Assembly: GCA_009733575.1 (NCBI GenBank)
Contig: ML769455.1
Span: 1-64,000 of the forward strand
Direction: 5' to 3'
DNA: 64,000 nucleotides
DNA from: Gymnopus androsaceus JB14
Taxonomy: Eukaryota > Basidiomycota > Agaricomycetes > Agaricales > Omphalotaceae
The notes below the pieces were generated by a model. It was given only the letters and a program-made list of their open reading frames with translations, searched no databases and was not told the DNA's origin. Each line of letters opens with the position of its first letter. The first letter of the stretch is position 1. A program made the position numbers and the translations under genes. Shown piece after piece: positions 1 through 11,717 of this stretch.

Positions 1-558
1 AGGAAGTGCCCCAAAGCCACATGAGGTTGATGGTTTTGAGAGGGAGGGGGTCAGTGGGCATGGGTAGAACACTGATTTCCAATCCACCATTCAGCTACTA
101 CTACCAGGCTTTGGAAAATCAGCAAGAGCTCTTAAATACTATTTTGGAATATTTGAGATATCAGTGAGGGTGACACTGACGGTCTGCAGTTCAGATTCCT
201 TCAACAACACATACTACTTATTATTTACTCCGACTCGGAGATTTTCATTGCAAACCCGACTGGCAGTGCGGTGAGCTGTTGGGAGTCCGCCCTCTTCGCC
301 GTTGGCTGGCTGTTTCAATTCGAGTGTTTGAGACGCTGTAACCTTGAGCTAACCTTGTTTTAATCATTGCAGGTGCGTAACTTTGGAACCGCTATAATTA
401 GAATAATATTTTGAGTGCAGCCTGTACAAATTGGGGTTGGCTTTTCTACTGTTGATGTCCTGGATTAAATGACACCTGAACATTGACCCTCGCTAACACG
501 AACAGAATGCGGAAATAGAAGAAAAAGAAATGCGAGCACAACTACTTCTTCCTTTCAG
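1..558. other. No gene recognised
   Basis: No open frame with splice signals and no RNA gene could be recognised here. The left edge may cut through the untranslated end of a gene that lies outside the window. Confidence 0.4.
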
Positions 559-640
559 CGACGCCAGCAGGATTTGAACCTGCGCCCTCAAAGAGGAACA
601 GATTTCTAATCTGTCGCCGTAACCACTTGGCTATAGCGCC
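559..640 (-). tRNA. tRNA-Ser(AGA)
   Basis: On the minus strand the sequence folds as a class II tRNA. It has a seven-pair acceptor stem (GGCGCTA with TGGCGTC, including G-T pairs), an anticodon stem ACAGA/TCTGT around the loop TTAGAAA with anticodon AGA, a long variable arm CCTC-TTT-GAGG that is typical of serine tRNAs, and a T arm GCAGG-TTCAAAT-CCTGC. No intron is seen. It decodes UCU (and UCC by inosine modification). The 82-nt span includes the discriminator G; CCA is not encoded, as expected for a eukaryote. Confidence 0.96.
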
Positions 641-840
641 TTAAATGTTACCAAAGAAATGGGTCAAAATCTAATCTACAAAGTAAGTACCTCCCGCGTT
701 TAACAAGCCCACTGGAGCAGTCAGGCCGGTCAGGAATTATCCTAGCCCTCATATTGCATCACGAGAGGCATACCTGGACCGCACTCTTCACTAATCCAAA
801 GTGACTCGGTGTCATCCGACTTGAAATGAAGAGAAAATGA

Positions 841-1317
841 GTGTCGAGCTCGCCCCCGCCCGCACGCCAATATATTGGAGATATAACTTCCATTAATGAC
901 TCGGCGGCATTTTCAGCAGTGGTGCGCCTGGTCGGTGTCAAGAATGGGTCAATTATCGACATCTCTATAATATACGCCGTGACTGGTCCGACCGGCACCG
1001 TACTTACTTGTGCCATCTTGACGTTAACTAACATCGAGGGTTTATTCGGATTGATCTCGGATACGATTCTTCAAATTTCCACCTTTACCGATAGAGTCTT
1101 GCCTAATTCTGACTCGAAGCTGTTCGCTAGTTCATATATCGCAAAGAATGAATTTATGAAATCGTGGGTGCCGCAAGTCGAAGGAATGTCCTCGGTGTTG
1201 TCCGTATATTCGAGTCCATACTCGATGGCTACGGCAAACCCCGGTGTGGACATGAGTTTGCTGGATTTATATTTCGACCGCCAAAACACCCTTTGTACAA
1301 TGATTCGGGAACAGTGA
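841..1317 (+). CDS. Uncharacterised open frame, possible exon
   Basis: An open frame of 158 codons that follows an in-frame stop and has no ATG at its left end (it opens with GTG). If real, it would be an internal or spliced exon, or would start at a downstream ATG. The translation is hydrophobic and Ser/Thr/Ile-rich and matches no family I recognise. A short ATG frame at 838 overlaps it out of frame. There is no clear donor or acceptor that would extend it. Chance openness of the strand is a real alternative. Confidence 0.2.
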   Translation: MSSSPPPARQYIGDITSINDSAAFSAVVRLVGVKNGSIIDISIIYAVTGPTGTVLTCAILTLTNIEGLFGLISDTILQISTFTDRVLPNSDSKLFASSYIAKNEFMKSWVPQVEGMSSVLSVYSSPYSMATANPGVDMSLLDLYFDRQNTLCTMIREQ

Positions 1318-1747
1318 GCTACTAGCTATAGCTATGGCACGGCATAATACTCACAAGAGAGACACTGCGCATGTAGCGCAATCAAAACCCAGTGAAAATA
1401 TAGCTGATGCGCACTGGTGAGTACAAGCAGGGGCACCAGCGATGCTGTTATGGAAGTAGATCAGCAGTTGCAGCTCACGCGTTCCCACTTTTATACTTAC
1501 CCCCTTGACCGTGACTAGTTCTGACTGGCGCTGTACTTGCTCTGTCCAAGCTCTGTTAAGTTGTCCAGAACTTAGTCTACGCACCTTTCAGTAGGGAGAA
1601 AGGACTTACTGTGATCAAACTCTCACGTAACGCGTCTCGATCAGAGATCGTGATCCGCACGTGGCTGCCGCTCCGGAGCGGGTAACGCCGAAACACCAAG
1701 CGCAATTTTACTTGTCAACTTTCACCTCTCATTCACCTTCTACGATA
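1318..1747. other. No gene recognised
   Basis: Short stretch upstream of the GT61-like gene. I see no coding frame, RNA gene or repeat; it probably holds that gene's promoter. Confidence 0.4.
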
Positions 1748-3537
1748 ATGAGGTGGCTCGCACCACCAACACGCCGAGAAATCGCTATTCTTCTCTTTGC
1801 TCAACGGTCTTCACGCTTGCCTACAACTTTGAATACTCCCTTAGATTGTCGGTTTCGACGCTTCAACTACGCGGGCGTGATTCTATCGCGGCTAGGATAT
1901 GCTCCAAGTGTCATCTTGAAAGATGGTAGAAGGCCTTTAGGTTGGAGAGACCAATTGGACGATACGATAATTGGGAATCACGACTGGAATGACGGGGAAG
2001 TTCTTGACGCGAAGCTCGACCAAGGCCAGTCATTGGTTTTGGCCGCATTCTGCGATGTGGATAGGCAAGAAGCAGCTTAACCAACTTTGGCCTCCTACAA
2101 ATGAACCTGGCGTTTCGTCTGGCTTTTGGCGTTGGAATGATCAAGTGCCGACGACTACGCTAGTGAAACATGTTCCTGGTATGTTCCTTATCAACGCCCA
2201 AGAATAATGCTCAGACTATATGTTTACAGGCTATACTATCCTTGACCAAGTCATTGCTCTCAATGATATTCTATATATCGTGACAGACGACCCAGAGTCT
2301 TTCCCTAGCGTCAACTCGATAAGTACGGGCGAGTGGGAGGTGATTTCCTCTCAAACAGCGAGGTCTGTAATCGGGAGATACGGCGGACGGTACGTAACTT
2401 GGAGGCTGAATTCAGTGTACGATCATTCATGGCTGGCATAGCGTTCTCGGAGTGTCATGGATGTGTAATGAACCTGTCCCTCGTCAGTGATGAAATTATT
2501 CATGTAGATCCAACTAACATATATTATTAATTCTTTGCAGAAAATACCACTCTTCTATCGCTCTGGTCCTTATATTCCACGCTACAATCCTCCATCGTAA
2601 CCTCACTCCCCTATCCAACCCGTTTTATCCTCCCTCAAATTCCCGCCTTCACAGATGATGACTTGGACGAAACCGGTGCGAGAAAAGACGATAGTATGCC
2701 TCGTTCTCGATCTTCCACTGGGTTCCACCCATTCTTACCCAAAGCCGCTTTCCTGCACATGGGCGTCCTGTACCAAGAGGACTGGGCTGATTATATGGTA
2801 TGGAAGTACCGTATGTCATTCAGCGTCTCGTAGTTGCCGACTACCAGGTCGCTGGTGCAGATGGCCTCTCGGCTGTCTTGCAGCAAGGTGCAGCTACTTC
2901 TCCAAATTGGTGGGAGCCATCCAGCGAAATATGGCCGAATTTTCGAGGAACCCGAACAGGAGAAGACGGCTGTGACATACATTCATCGGCCAGGAGCTCT
3001 GAGGGAAGAGGATCATGATGCTCTCGTTCGTGCGCTGAACAAGATGAGCAAAGACCGGAAAGTCGACGTGCACTTTGTAGAGGCTATCGACAGCGATAAT
3101 AACGCGGAATGGGGTGAACGGATGGCTGCTATTGTCAAATCAAATGTGAGTTTTACGGTTTTCTTCCCGTCGTACTCTTATTCAATTATCGCTACCTAGG
3201 TGATACTCGCTGTCCAAGGCCCCGACATCCTTGACGGCGTGTTCCTCAAACCCTCTCCCACAACCACCATGGTAGAGCTTTTCTCCCCGAATACAGCATC
3301 TCGCGAACATCAATCCGTTGCTGAATCGCTCGGAATCAATTATATTGCATGGTCAAATACTCGGTTCGTATTTCGCTGCCTGTTTGAACGATCTGATTGA
3401 TTTGTTCGTCACGCAGAAAACTATCTTCAGACGAGATTACCCGATTATCTAATTCCCAAAACGACGACCAAGGACGCGACGTTCCTGTGGACTCGGATGC
3501 TATCGTCAAAGCTATCTGGGATACGCTGACGCGATAA
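1748..3537 (+). pseudogene. GT61 (DUF563)-like glycosyltransferase, frame broken
   Basis: The pieces match the Agaricomycete GT61/DUF563 family in order: an N-terminal membrane anchor (MRWLAPPTRREIAILLF), a KDGRRPLGWRDQLDD block, VPGYTILDQV...YIVTDD, RSSTGFHP, EDWADY, the NWWEP motif near 2910, TAVTYIHRP, and the C-terminal VQGPDILDGVFLKPSP...VELFSP. Members are type II Golgi/ER enzymes that add xylose or GlcNAc to glycans; the substrate here is unknown. Introns are recognisable at about 2180-2229, 3149-3199 and 3364-3416, and the stop is at 3535-3537. The frame must change near 1796-1803, at about 2918 and at 2939-2943, each time by one base, so the gene is either decayed or carries sequencing errors like other genes in this window. 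Exon limits in 1.95-2.6 kb are uncertain. Confidence 0.7.
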
Positions 3538-4584
3538 TGATTCATGAGGTGCACTACACCCCGACGGTAGCATCGCATAAAACCCTCTGGCCTCCCTCAA
3601 CCAACTAGCTACCTCCTCACTCACGTACCGTCGTCTCCGTCTCTCCTTTCACTCTCCTCATAGCATCTGGCATGACGAATGTATACTATAACAGCAACAG
3701 CCAGAACACCAGCATATGGAAGGAAACCTGGTTACCCAACAAGGGTTAATTGCCTATAATTACTTGTTTCGGATTCATGGAATATCAGCCACATTACTAG
3801 CGCATTAGCCCCCTTCTATGATTGGATTGGGTGTATACCCACATACGAGAGTCATTAGCTCCACGGTGCTGATTGAACTGGCGATATCGCTCTCGGGTCT
3901 TCATCGGCCATTCCGCTACGAAGCCTTTTTGGGTTAATTAGAGCTAGAGCCTCACGGAAACTTTCGAGAGTTACACAACTTTACGGAATGGGACTTTTTT
4001 CTTTTTTGTTCTCCGTTGTACATGGATTGGATTCAAGGATTCATATGCATTTATAATTATTACTTTATTTTCAAGACAATCTGGACGTCTGCCACTTTGC
4101 ATCCTTACATACGCATATGTTCTCTAGCACAGTTTGTATCGTATAGCAGTTCCATTTCATAGGATTTCATGAGCCTGGTCACTTTCAACGCAAGCCTCAA
4201 TGGGCACGACCACCACTGTTCATGGAACTGAGCGTGCCATTAAACGCTCAGCAGTGTTAGCCTTGACTCCACGGTTCTAGGCGTCGGGGATGTAGTACGA
4301 AATGAATACGAGGCTTCGTTCCAAGTCTTTGTGCTGACAACTATTCGATGTCTTCTTCGTCGGGCAGGTTCATGTAACCGTATTTCTGGTATCCAGGGAC
4401 AAGCTCACTCTTCTTAAAGTTTTATTACATTGGGACGTTCAAGTTTAAATTTTAGAAAAACTTTCGAAGAGAAGGAACGCTCGTGAGAAAGACGCGTCTT
4501 CAAACATTTTAGCGCCCTGAGGCGCCCTGTCTGTTCACTTTGAACCACGACGTGAAGCTCTCTCAATGGATTGATCATTGTCCA
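3538..4584. other. Intergenic, no gene recognised
   Basis: About 1 kb between the GT61-like gene and the deacetylase. It holds only a T-rich run near 4008-4028 and a repeated GCGCCCTG motif near 4511-4530. No coding frame with splice support was found on either strand. Confidence 0.4.
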
Positions 4585-6135
4585 ATGAGCTCTTCACCAG
4601 CCTCTGTTGTAATTTATATCCTTTCCCAAGACTTGGTCAAGGTATTCCTGCCTCTCTAACTCGATTGTTTTTTGCTAATTATGAGATACTTGAAAGTATT
4701 CATCGCGGCTTCCCTCCAATCCTGGCAGATCTCTTCTAGTGCATTCCCTTGCCAAATCCTTGGGTCTTCTATCTTCTGATTACGGAGCTCCTCGACGGAT
4801 AAAAGTGGTAAAACCCAAACCAGCGACGAATGACGAACTTGCTGTATATCATGCTCAAGACTATCTAGACGCTGTTCTTCGTAAAGAATCTGGATCAGAT
4901 GAATTAAATTCAGAAATAGAGTATCTGGCTGAATTTGGATTAGAGCACGATTGTCCACGGTTTACTGGCCTTGCTGAATACATCCGACTGGTTGCTGGTG
5001 CGACACTAACAGCTGCGAACGCGTTAAGGCTTGAATACGCGAATATTGCAATTAACTGGGATGGTGGAAGGTTCTCGTCTCTTACATTCTAATCTCGACG
5101 CCTTCCTAACTCCCTCCTGACCCCTCTGCTTTCAGACATCATGCACAGAAATCTCGTGCGTCTGGATTTTGCTATGTCGCAGACTGCGTATTGGCTATAC
5201 TTCTTCTCAGAAAGGCCGATCCGGCGTTATCGATTTCCACTTTGGTGGATCCCACGTCTGAGTCTGCTGTATTAGCAGCTAGCTCGAGGCAGAAGAAGGC
5301 TCGGGTGATGTATTTGGATCTGGACGTACATTTTTCGGATGGTGTCTCGCAAGCCTTTTACGCTCCTGTCAGCTCTACTCCGTCACAGGTGCTGGTATGT
5401 CACATTCTTACTTACCATCTGCACCGTTGCTTACGTTCTGTACTCGCAGACATTGAGCATCCACCACGCAGCTCCAGGATTCTTCCCTACATCCCCTCTT
5501 GCCCAATTGCCATCAACCTCCTTCGACCCGTTTACCTTGTCCCTCCCTCTCCTTGAAGGTGCCTCCAATCCCACCTATGCGACCATCTGGCCCATCGTCG
5601 AACGCATAAAAGACATTTTTGACCCCAATTACGTTGTGGTTCAATGTGGTGTCGATGGACTCGCTGGAGATTCCAAATGTAAAGTCTTCAACTGGGGTCT
5701 AGATGTAGAGGACGAAGGCTCCTTGGGGTGGTGTGTTTCACGCATAGTCAACAATTGGAATTGCAAAAAACTGTTTCTTGGTGGTGGCGGGTACCATTCA
5801 CCGAATGCAGCACGGGCTTGGAGCCATCTTACGTCGATTATTGTAAGTCTCCACAGCGTTCCTTTCATCTAAATACTGACAACGTTTAACGGTTTCTCTA
5901 GCTTGGAAACCCTGTTCATGTCTCAACCGATATCCCAGATGATCCTGGGTTCCCACTTTACGCGCCTTCATTCACGCTCGACGTTCCCGTTGGCAACATG
6001 CTTGACATGAACTCGAAAGCGTATCTCGCGGAGGTGAAGACGATATTTGATATGGCTTGCGAGATGTTGCAAGAGCGGGTAGCACCTTCGAAAACTGATG
6101 TGGTACAGAATGACATTGATATTTCAGCGCGGTGA
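4585..6135 (+). CDS. Class I histone deacetylase, HDAC8/HOS1-like
   Basis: Zn-dependent lysine deacetylase that removes acetyl groups from histones and other proteins. Five exons join in frame (4585-4641, 4697-5070, 5136-5394, 5450-5842, 5902-6135) to give 438 aa, close to the length of HDAC8-type enzymes. Landmarks are [12 protein letters not shown] at the N-terminus, INWDGGRHHAQK with the paired catalytic histidines at about 145-146, the metal-binding DLDVH at about 205-209, CGVDGLAGD with the third metal Asp, and LGGGGYH with the catalytic Tyr near 345. After DLDVH the usual HGDG reads FSDG, but the metal ligands are kept. The short N-terminus and lack of a long C-terminal tail favour the HDAC8/HOS1 branch over RPD3. 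Start chosen because exon 1 supplies the conserved first strand of the fold. Confidence 0.93.
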
Positions 6136-6898
6136 TGCTAGTTATTTCTGATCTGCATTTTGTGCTTTGCCGAGGTTTTACGGTTTTACATTGGTGCGGC
6201 TTTTTCGCCTTTCGAGTGGATTGTCATAAAACAATCGCCGTCTTCTCTTCACACATTTGGAGATCTGCTAGATTACCTCTATCAGTCCACCGAAGGCTTT
6301 CGGGCGAGCTTGATAACATTGCAGAAGGCCGAGAGTTCGACCGGACTGTTACTTGGACGTTTTCGTCGCGGACCCGAAATAATTGGTTCATGGGGATGGA
6401 CCCCGTTTGTGTTTAGTCCAACCTGGTCCCCGCGTTTTTTGTAGTGAAGGAAAATGAATGTGTAAACTATATAAGTATCTGCATCTAAGATTTGCTTGAT
6501 TCTGTTCAAAGAATGGACAAGTGTCAGATTGGTGTCAGTGTACCTAGGAGCTGGTATAAAGGTGCAGCTCTCTGTGGGGAAGGTTCACTGGTGGAGTGGC
6601 CGCTATCAGAGCTGGGGCTGTAGGTAGTAGAATTTATTGGTATGTATGTAGGGGAAATGTAAAAGGCGAGGGAAAGCGGAGGATCTTTGCGAGAAAAAGA
6701 ACAATAATAAGTATTATACCGTGTATTTACTATTTATCCAAAAATAAAGAAACAAAATAACCATTACCTTCTCCTGCACCCAGGAGGGCAGCCATAAATA
6801 ATTTTCCACCATATGAACTATGAACTACTATAACATGTGTAGCTAGAAGTGCTACATTGAAAGGGAATGAAAAATGAAATAAATAAATAAATAACTGT
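6136..6898. other. Intergenic between convergent genes
   Basis: Holds the 3' ends of the deacetylase (plus strand) and the aerolysin-like gene (minus strand). A short (AAAT)n run lies at about 6876-6893. The open frames seen here have no splice or family support. Confidence 0.5.
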
Positions 6899-8396
6899 TC
6901 AGCCGAAGTGGATCATGTGCGCTCCACCCCAACTTATCTTGCGAGAAGTGTGAACGTACTTGTCGAGGAGGGTGATGCGGGTGATCTTCGCTGGGTCATA
7001 CCTGATAGTGTAGCGGCATACTGACTTGGCTGGGTCCCATAAGACACCCTGAATGTTGGCGACAGCGTTAGGTGGGGAAGATGTCATTACATCAAGGATG
7101 AACTGCTGGTTCATCTGCTGCACCTTGCGGGGGCGGTCCCTGGCTGGAATAGTAGGTTTGCCGTCGAAACCATCAATGGTGACGTGTACGTTTCCGGTGA
7201 AGCTCGCGGGAATGACATCTGGGTTTGGGGTTCCCGGCCTAGAGATGGTCATGCCAAGGTTTTCGTTGGGCTTGAGCCGCGAATCATCAGAGACAGTATC
7301 GGGTTCTTCAGAGACGCTCATGTCCTCAAGGCTCTCAATGCTGAGCACAGTGAGGCCATCACTACCGACGGTACCGTAACCGGTGTGCCCGACAAAGTCA
7401 AAGGCTTCGCCTTTGAGGTCGATCTTTTTGATTTCCGTGTCGACGGCGGTGTCGATAGATGCCAATGTGATCTCACTGGTTGCGACGAGGTAGAATAAAT
7501 CTGGAATCACCTCGATGTTGTGGAATTTCCAGTAGACATTTGGATACCAGAATCCGGGGTCAATTATAACACCGACAGCGCCGCGCACGCCTATGGACGC
7601 CCGGTAGACCTTGGGGACGCGTGTAGTTGTGGTTGTCTCTGTAACAATACGGCCTTCACCAGGGGGCACCTCGACACCGAATGAGACGGCATGGGCGACC
7701 GTCTTGGAGTAAGATTTGCTTTTCACCTCCGAAGCTGACATGCCAGCATTGAATCCAAGCATGGCTCCCGACGTGCCAATCTATGAATTAATTACAGCCC
7801 GACTCTTTAGTGCACATTGGCAAATGCTACTCACAGGAAGACCAGCATTGACAGAAACATCCCAGTTCTTGGTCTGGGTGTAATCGCTGCCGGTGGTGAC
7901 GCTGACGCTATGGTCGAAATTGAAGGTCACGGGCTGGTTGCCCTCAAAGTTTGTGTACTTCTGGTGGTACTTGGTCTCGCTAACAATCTCGGCGGGTTTT
8001 GTTTCGACGAGGGTCCAATCGGATTTAACATAGTTGGTAGCCCGTTCTCCATCGGTAGGGAACCAGAATCCCTTCTAAAGTCACAGTCTCTCAGTACACA
8101 TGAGTAGCAAATAGTAGTATACTTACAAGATCACCGGGTTGGCTCTTGCCACTAACGCGCTCAAGGACTGTCCTAAGAATATCAGGACTGAGACCCATTC
8201 TCCACAGGTCGTTCGAGGTGGTAAGAGGAGCACTATCCATGGTGTGTGGAGGCAAAGGGGACCCGACGTCCACAGTGCTAACAGGAGCACTGGTAGTGGG
8301 TGGAGGCGGAGGAGACCCGATGTCCACTGTGGTGACAGGAGCACTGGTGGTGGGAGGAGGCAAAGGAGACTCAACGTCCATAAGGGGAGTACTCAT
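6899..8396 (-). CDS. Aerolysin-fold pore-forming protein (toxin-like)
   Basis: Three exons join in frame (8127-8396, 7835-8074, 6899-7780) to a 463-aa protein. Residues 1-65 are Pro/Thr/Ser-rich, with about three 18-residue repeats of the type TTVDIGSPPPPPTTSAPV. The rest is beta-rich. Long Ser/Thr-rich strands alternate polar and hydrophobic residues around a Gly/Ala turn (SVNAGLPIGTSGAMLGFNAG) followed by KSKSYSKT and a TETTTTTR strand. That is the pattern of the insertion hairpin in aerolysin/ETX-MTX2-type proteins. No signal peptide or lectin domain is seen, so a cytosolic defence role is plausible but inferred. The start at 8396 is preferred over 8432 because a TATAAAGG box lies 61-68 nt upstream. 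The superfamily is judged from strand pattern, not from a diagnostic motif. Confidence 0.62.
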
Positions 8397-8456
8397 AGTT
8401 TTTAGAGATGAAGTGGATGCACAAGGAAGCACATTGGAACAGGTGAGTCTCGGATA

Positions 8457-8464
8457 CCTTTATA
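8457..8464 (-). promoter_or_regulatory. TATA box of the aerolysin-like gene
   Basis: The minus strand reads TATAAAGG here, 61-68 nt upstream of the ATG at 8396. It is a textbook TATA element at a spacing common in fungal genes and suggests an inducible, sharply initiated promoter. Function is inferred from sequence only. Confidence 0.45.
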
Positions 8465-10121
8465 GTCGAAAAATATACCTCAGTGGCTTGGTACTGGTGT
8501 GATCGTGTGCCATATCGGAAGGAACACCTCCGAGAGAATAGACCAGATGCGGTAGTGACATGGCAGTCAACATGAAGAGCAAGGACCATTTCCAAGGCCC
8601 AAAATGTGTACTTACCAGCTGTTGGCGTGACATGGCAGTCAGCAGGAAGAACATGAGAAAACGGAAGGCCTGAAACATTTATTACCATTGACTGAGCTAT
8701 AGAGTGGGCAGGCACTCAGATAGGCTCGGATAGAAGACCCCTGGTAATTAGGCTTTGATCAGGCTGCTAAAAAGCTGCTCGGGAAATTTTTATAAGAAAT
8801 GTCCGAACCCAACTTGGAAAATTTTCCGTCTAAGAAAACCAAGCGCCCCAGGGCCAGCGCTTACTAATTTTAGCGACAGCAAGAGACATCGCGGAAGTAC
8901 AAGGTCAAGACCATTACCAAGTAGGTGTTAACGTTCCGCTTCCGTCTCATTTTTTTCCGCACGGTCGAACACCCTAGCACTGCCAGAGGCCCAAAAATGC
9001 CCGAAAATCGAGCAGGAGTTTGGTCAAATTTTCTGAACCACCGGACGACTGTTGGCCTCATTATCAGGGCGCGTACTAGCCAGTTGCCGTCGGGACATGA
9101 CAGTCATCATTAATGGTGCCTTTTGGACCTTGCCCCGAAAGCTGGTCCGTCGTATTCATCATCGGACGCCAAGCCTTCTCCCTACATCGCCGATCATTGC
9201 ATATACAACTTACGGTCTTTTTTACACTGACTCGGAAGCGGTAAACAAGCCAGTTATCAGAATAAAAAACGCAAATTTAGAAGTAGCATAGTGTTAAGTC
9301 TATTGAACAGGTAAAAAGTTCGTTCAGACCTGCTACAGCTTACCTGGACCTGAACCTGGACAAAGAACTCCACGTCAGCCAAAATGCCATTCGCCAGGAG
9401 TGATCATCCCCAGAAAAGGCTTCAGGAACGTGTTAAACTCACCGAGAAGCTCGACTCTCTATCGGATAACACTCCAAACTTGAAGTAATACGCATTTACG
9501 AACGAGGAAAACTTATATTGTTTTCTACATATTCTACATTCTCTTTCGCAGTGAAAGGCCAAGAGGGTTGCAAGGGAAGGGATATGCGACAGGGACAGTG
9601 CAAAACCTTGTTTTCCAGGGCTTTACTGACAATGCGTACAGTCGTACACAGACTGCACAAAGGGCTGCATTAATTACAGAGTCGGAACTGTTACAGGCCC
9701 GTCTGGAGACTCGGAACTTACCCATTTATCCTATAAATTAATTAATTGTCAGGCGAATTGAAGGATTAAACATGGAGCACAGTTAAAAGCAATCTATTGA
9801 AGTGTCAAGAGTTCGCGATCGATTGCACCCTGGCTATATGCTTAGCGCAAGTTAGCACCTGTCTCTTATAGGCCTCGGTAGGTATCAACATCTTCATAGA
9901 CAGGCCCAGGATGGGACCGAGCATAGTAATAGTAATAGTATGATCAGAGAAACAAAGAGGGCACTTTGAAGTGGACCGCCAATGGAAAACCATTGACTGA
10001 GGCAAGACATACTAGTAACTGTGAAGATATTCATGCTGCATTTCATCGCGTGAAATGGTAAAATAAGCCAACGAAGGAAACTAGTTGAACTTGAACCTGA
10101 ACTTGAAGCCAGTGTCACGCG
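8465..10121. other. Intergenic, no gene recognised
   Basis: Open frames here are short and lack splice or family support. The sequence is a mosaic with T/A-rich tracts, probably decayed repeats, but I could define no ends. Confidence 0.4.
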
Positions 10122-10148
10122 CTGTGGCTGTATGTCAAAGCTGTCTAT
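10122..10148 (+). repeat. Short copy of the 1.26-kb repeat's right end
   Basis: The stretch ending TGTCAAAGCTGTCTAT matches the last bases of the long direct repeat (11698-11714), with a similar GTGGCTGTA lead-in to copy 2 at 16146. Upstream sequence is unrelated or very diverged. It may be a truncated third copy. Confidence 0.4.
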
Positions 10149-10459
10149 TTCATTCCCGATATGATTTTCCTCTCGCCGTTTTTGACCCTCGAAAAACCCT
10201 CGAATGACCGTTTAGGCTTCAATGGCCGCTCCTAAGAAACATGATCTTTGTTCATTGTCTAAAACTTGAACGGTAAAATCCCGCTCAATTTTTACCCGCG
10301 TGAGGCGTCACGGTCCACGGAAAGTGTACTGCTAAAGGTCAGTATCATCCTCCTGTTTCTTCAAAGGATGAAAATGGTGTAACCTTAACACCACTGCGGC
10401 CATTCAGCCCACTCTCACCAGTACATGACTCGGTGGCATGGCTCGATAGTAAGTTTCAG

Positions 10460-11717
10460 TCTACTGTAAACGTTGAAGGTTGAACTTCGAGGGTTAATCA
10501 AAAGTTTGAGATAATGGGAGTGGCGTTGCACGTGGGGTGAAGTTGGAGACGGGTAAGGTGAGGTCTGGGTGAATCAATGGTATGCATTGTGCAACCAAGC
10601 ACCGGAATGGAATTCGAAAGAAATATGAGCTTGTAGTGGTATTAATCCAAGATTAAGCTGTGGTCTCGAGCCAAATCACTGGTCGATATGGTTTGATTTT
10701 GAAAGCGGGATCGATATCGTTCTGGGAAGCAAGCTTGACCGGAGAACAGGAACGCTCGTTTATTACAACGTGAATGTACTTCGATTTTGACATTGCCGGA
10801 CTTAAGTTTTATCCTCTTAGGGACATATCTACTACTGGCTGTATATCATCACCGTCAGTCTCCCAGCATTGTTTGTTCACGTCACTTCGTCTGAAGCTAA
10901 TTGCCCAATGCCCATCCTGTCATTACTCGTAGAGACGTCGCCTGGAAAAAGCTCTCCGACACCTCATTTGAACTATTAAGCAAGTCAGCACTTGTGTTAT
11001 CGAGAAGGAGGTCTGATTTTTTTTGGCTGCAAATTTGACTACAAAGTCGTATTTCTATCTGGTGCCAATGCCATAGTGGGAAGACTATTTTCAGACTCGT
11101 CGGTCTCGGAGCAAGCTCAGGTTGCTCAAAACCTGTCAAATGCTTTGAATATGTGGGCCAGCGACACGAAATAGTCGCTCGATCCTCGCAGACCATTGCA
11201 CCGAACTCCTCTGGCAATCGACGATACGGAGCGCTTTTTTGTCAAATGGGATATCGATTAATCCACAGGCGGAGCAGGTGTAGGCGCGAGAGTGATCGAT
11301 ACAGTATAGCTAATAGTACTTGTTCTTAAGCACTAGGAAGGAGTTATATTTCCGTTATATGTACTACTACATGTTCTATTCACAACCTCTCCTTTAGATT
11401 TGTGTGGCTTGTCACTGCCATTTTCTAGTCGCTATGAAGAGATGTAGGAGGTCAAGGAGGCTCACAAGCACCAAGAAGGTAAGAGATAGCAATCAATGAC
11501 CCTCCTTTTTATGAAAAAATCTGGCACGGTCGCGTCACTTTCCAGCCCTTGACTCAACTTGTACGGTATGCCAAGTACCAATTATTTTGCTTTAATCGAT
11601 GTCATCTAACTATTGAATAATCAACGCTTATAGTCTATGTACTACATAGCTTGCAAGAAGAAGAAGGAGAATTTTACGCTTTGGCAGTGGCGGTACCATG
11701 TCAAAGCTGTCTATAGC
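10460..11717 (+). repeat. 1.26-kb direct repeat, copy 1 (uninterrupted)
   Basis: Closely matches 14907-16163 plus 22375-22387 along its length, with scattered substitutions and small indels. Both copies begin TCTACTGTAAACG and end CATGTCAAAGCTGTCTATAGC when the retroelement inserted in copy 2 is removed. No reading frame stays open in both copies over its full length. A 106-codon minus-strand frame (10897-11217) is shortened and altered in copy 2, so it is probably not a gene. Ends do not show the TG...CA form or a duplication expected of LTRs. It could be a non-autonomous element or a segmental duplication. Confidence 0.8.

Noticed and set aside
1748..3537. Treating the GT61-like region as a certain pseudogene
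   Set aside because: The three frame changes are single-base and resemble those in essential genes of the same window, so sequence error cannot be excluded.
10897..11217. 106-codon minus-strand ORF in repeat copy 1
   Set aside because: Copy 2 preserves only part of it, with internal deletions and an altered end. The differences show no sign of selection for coding.
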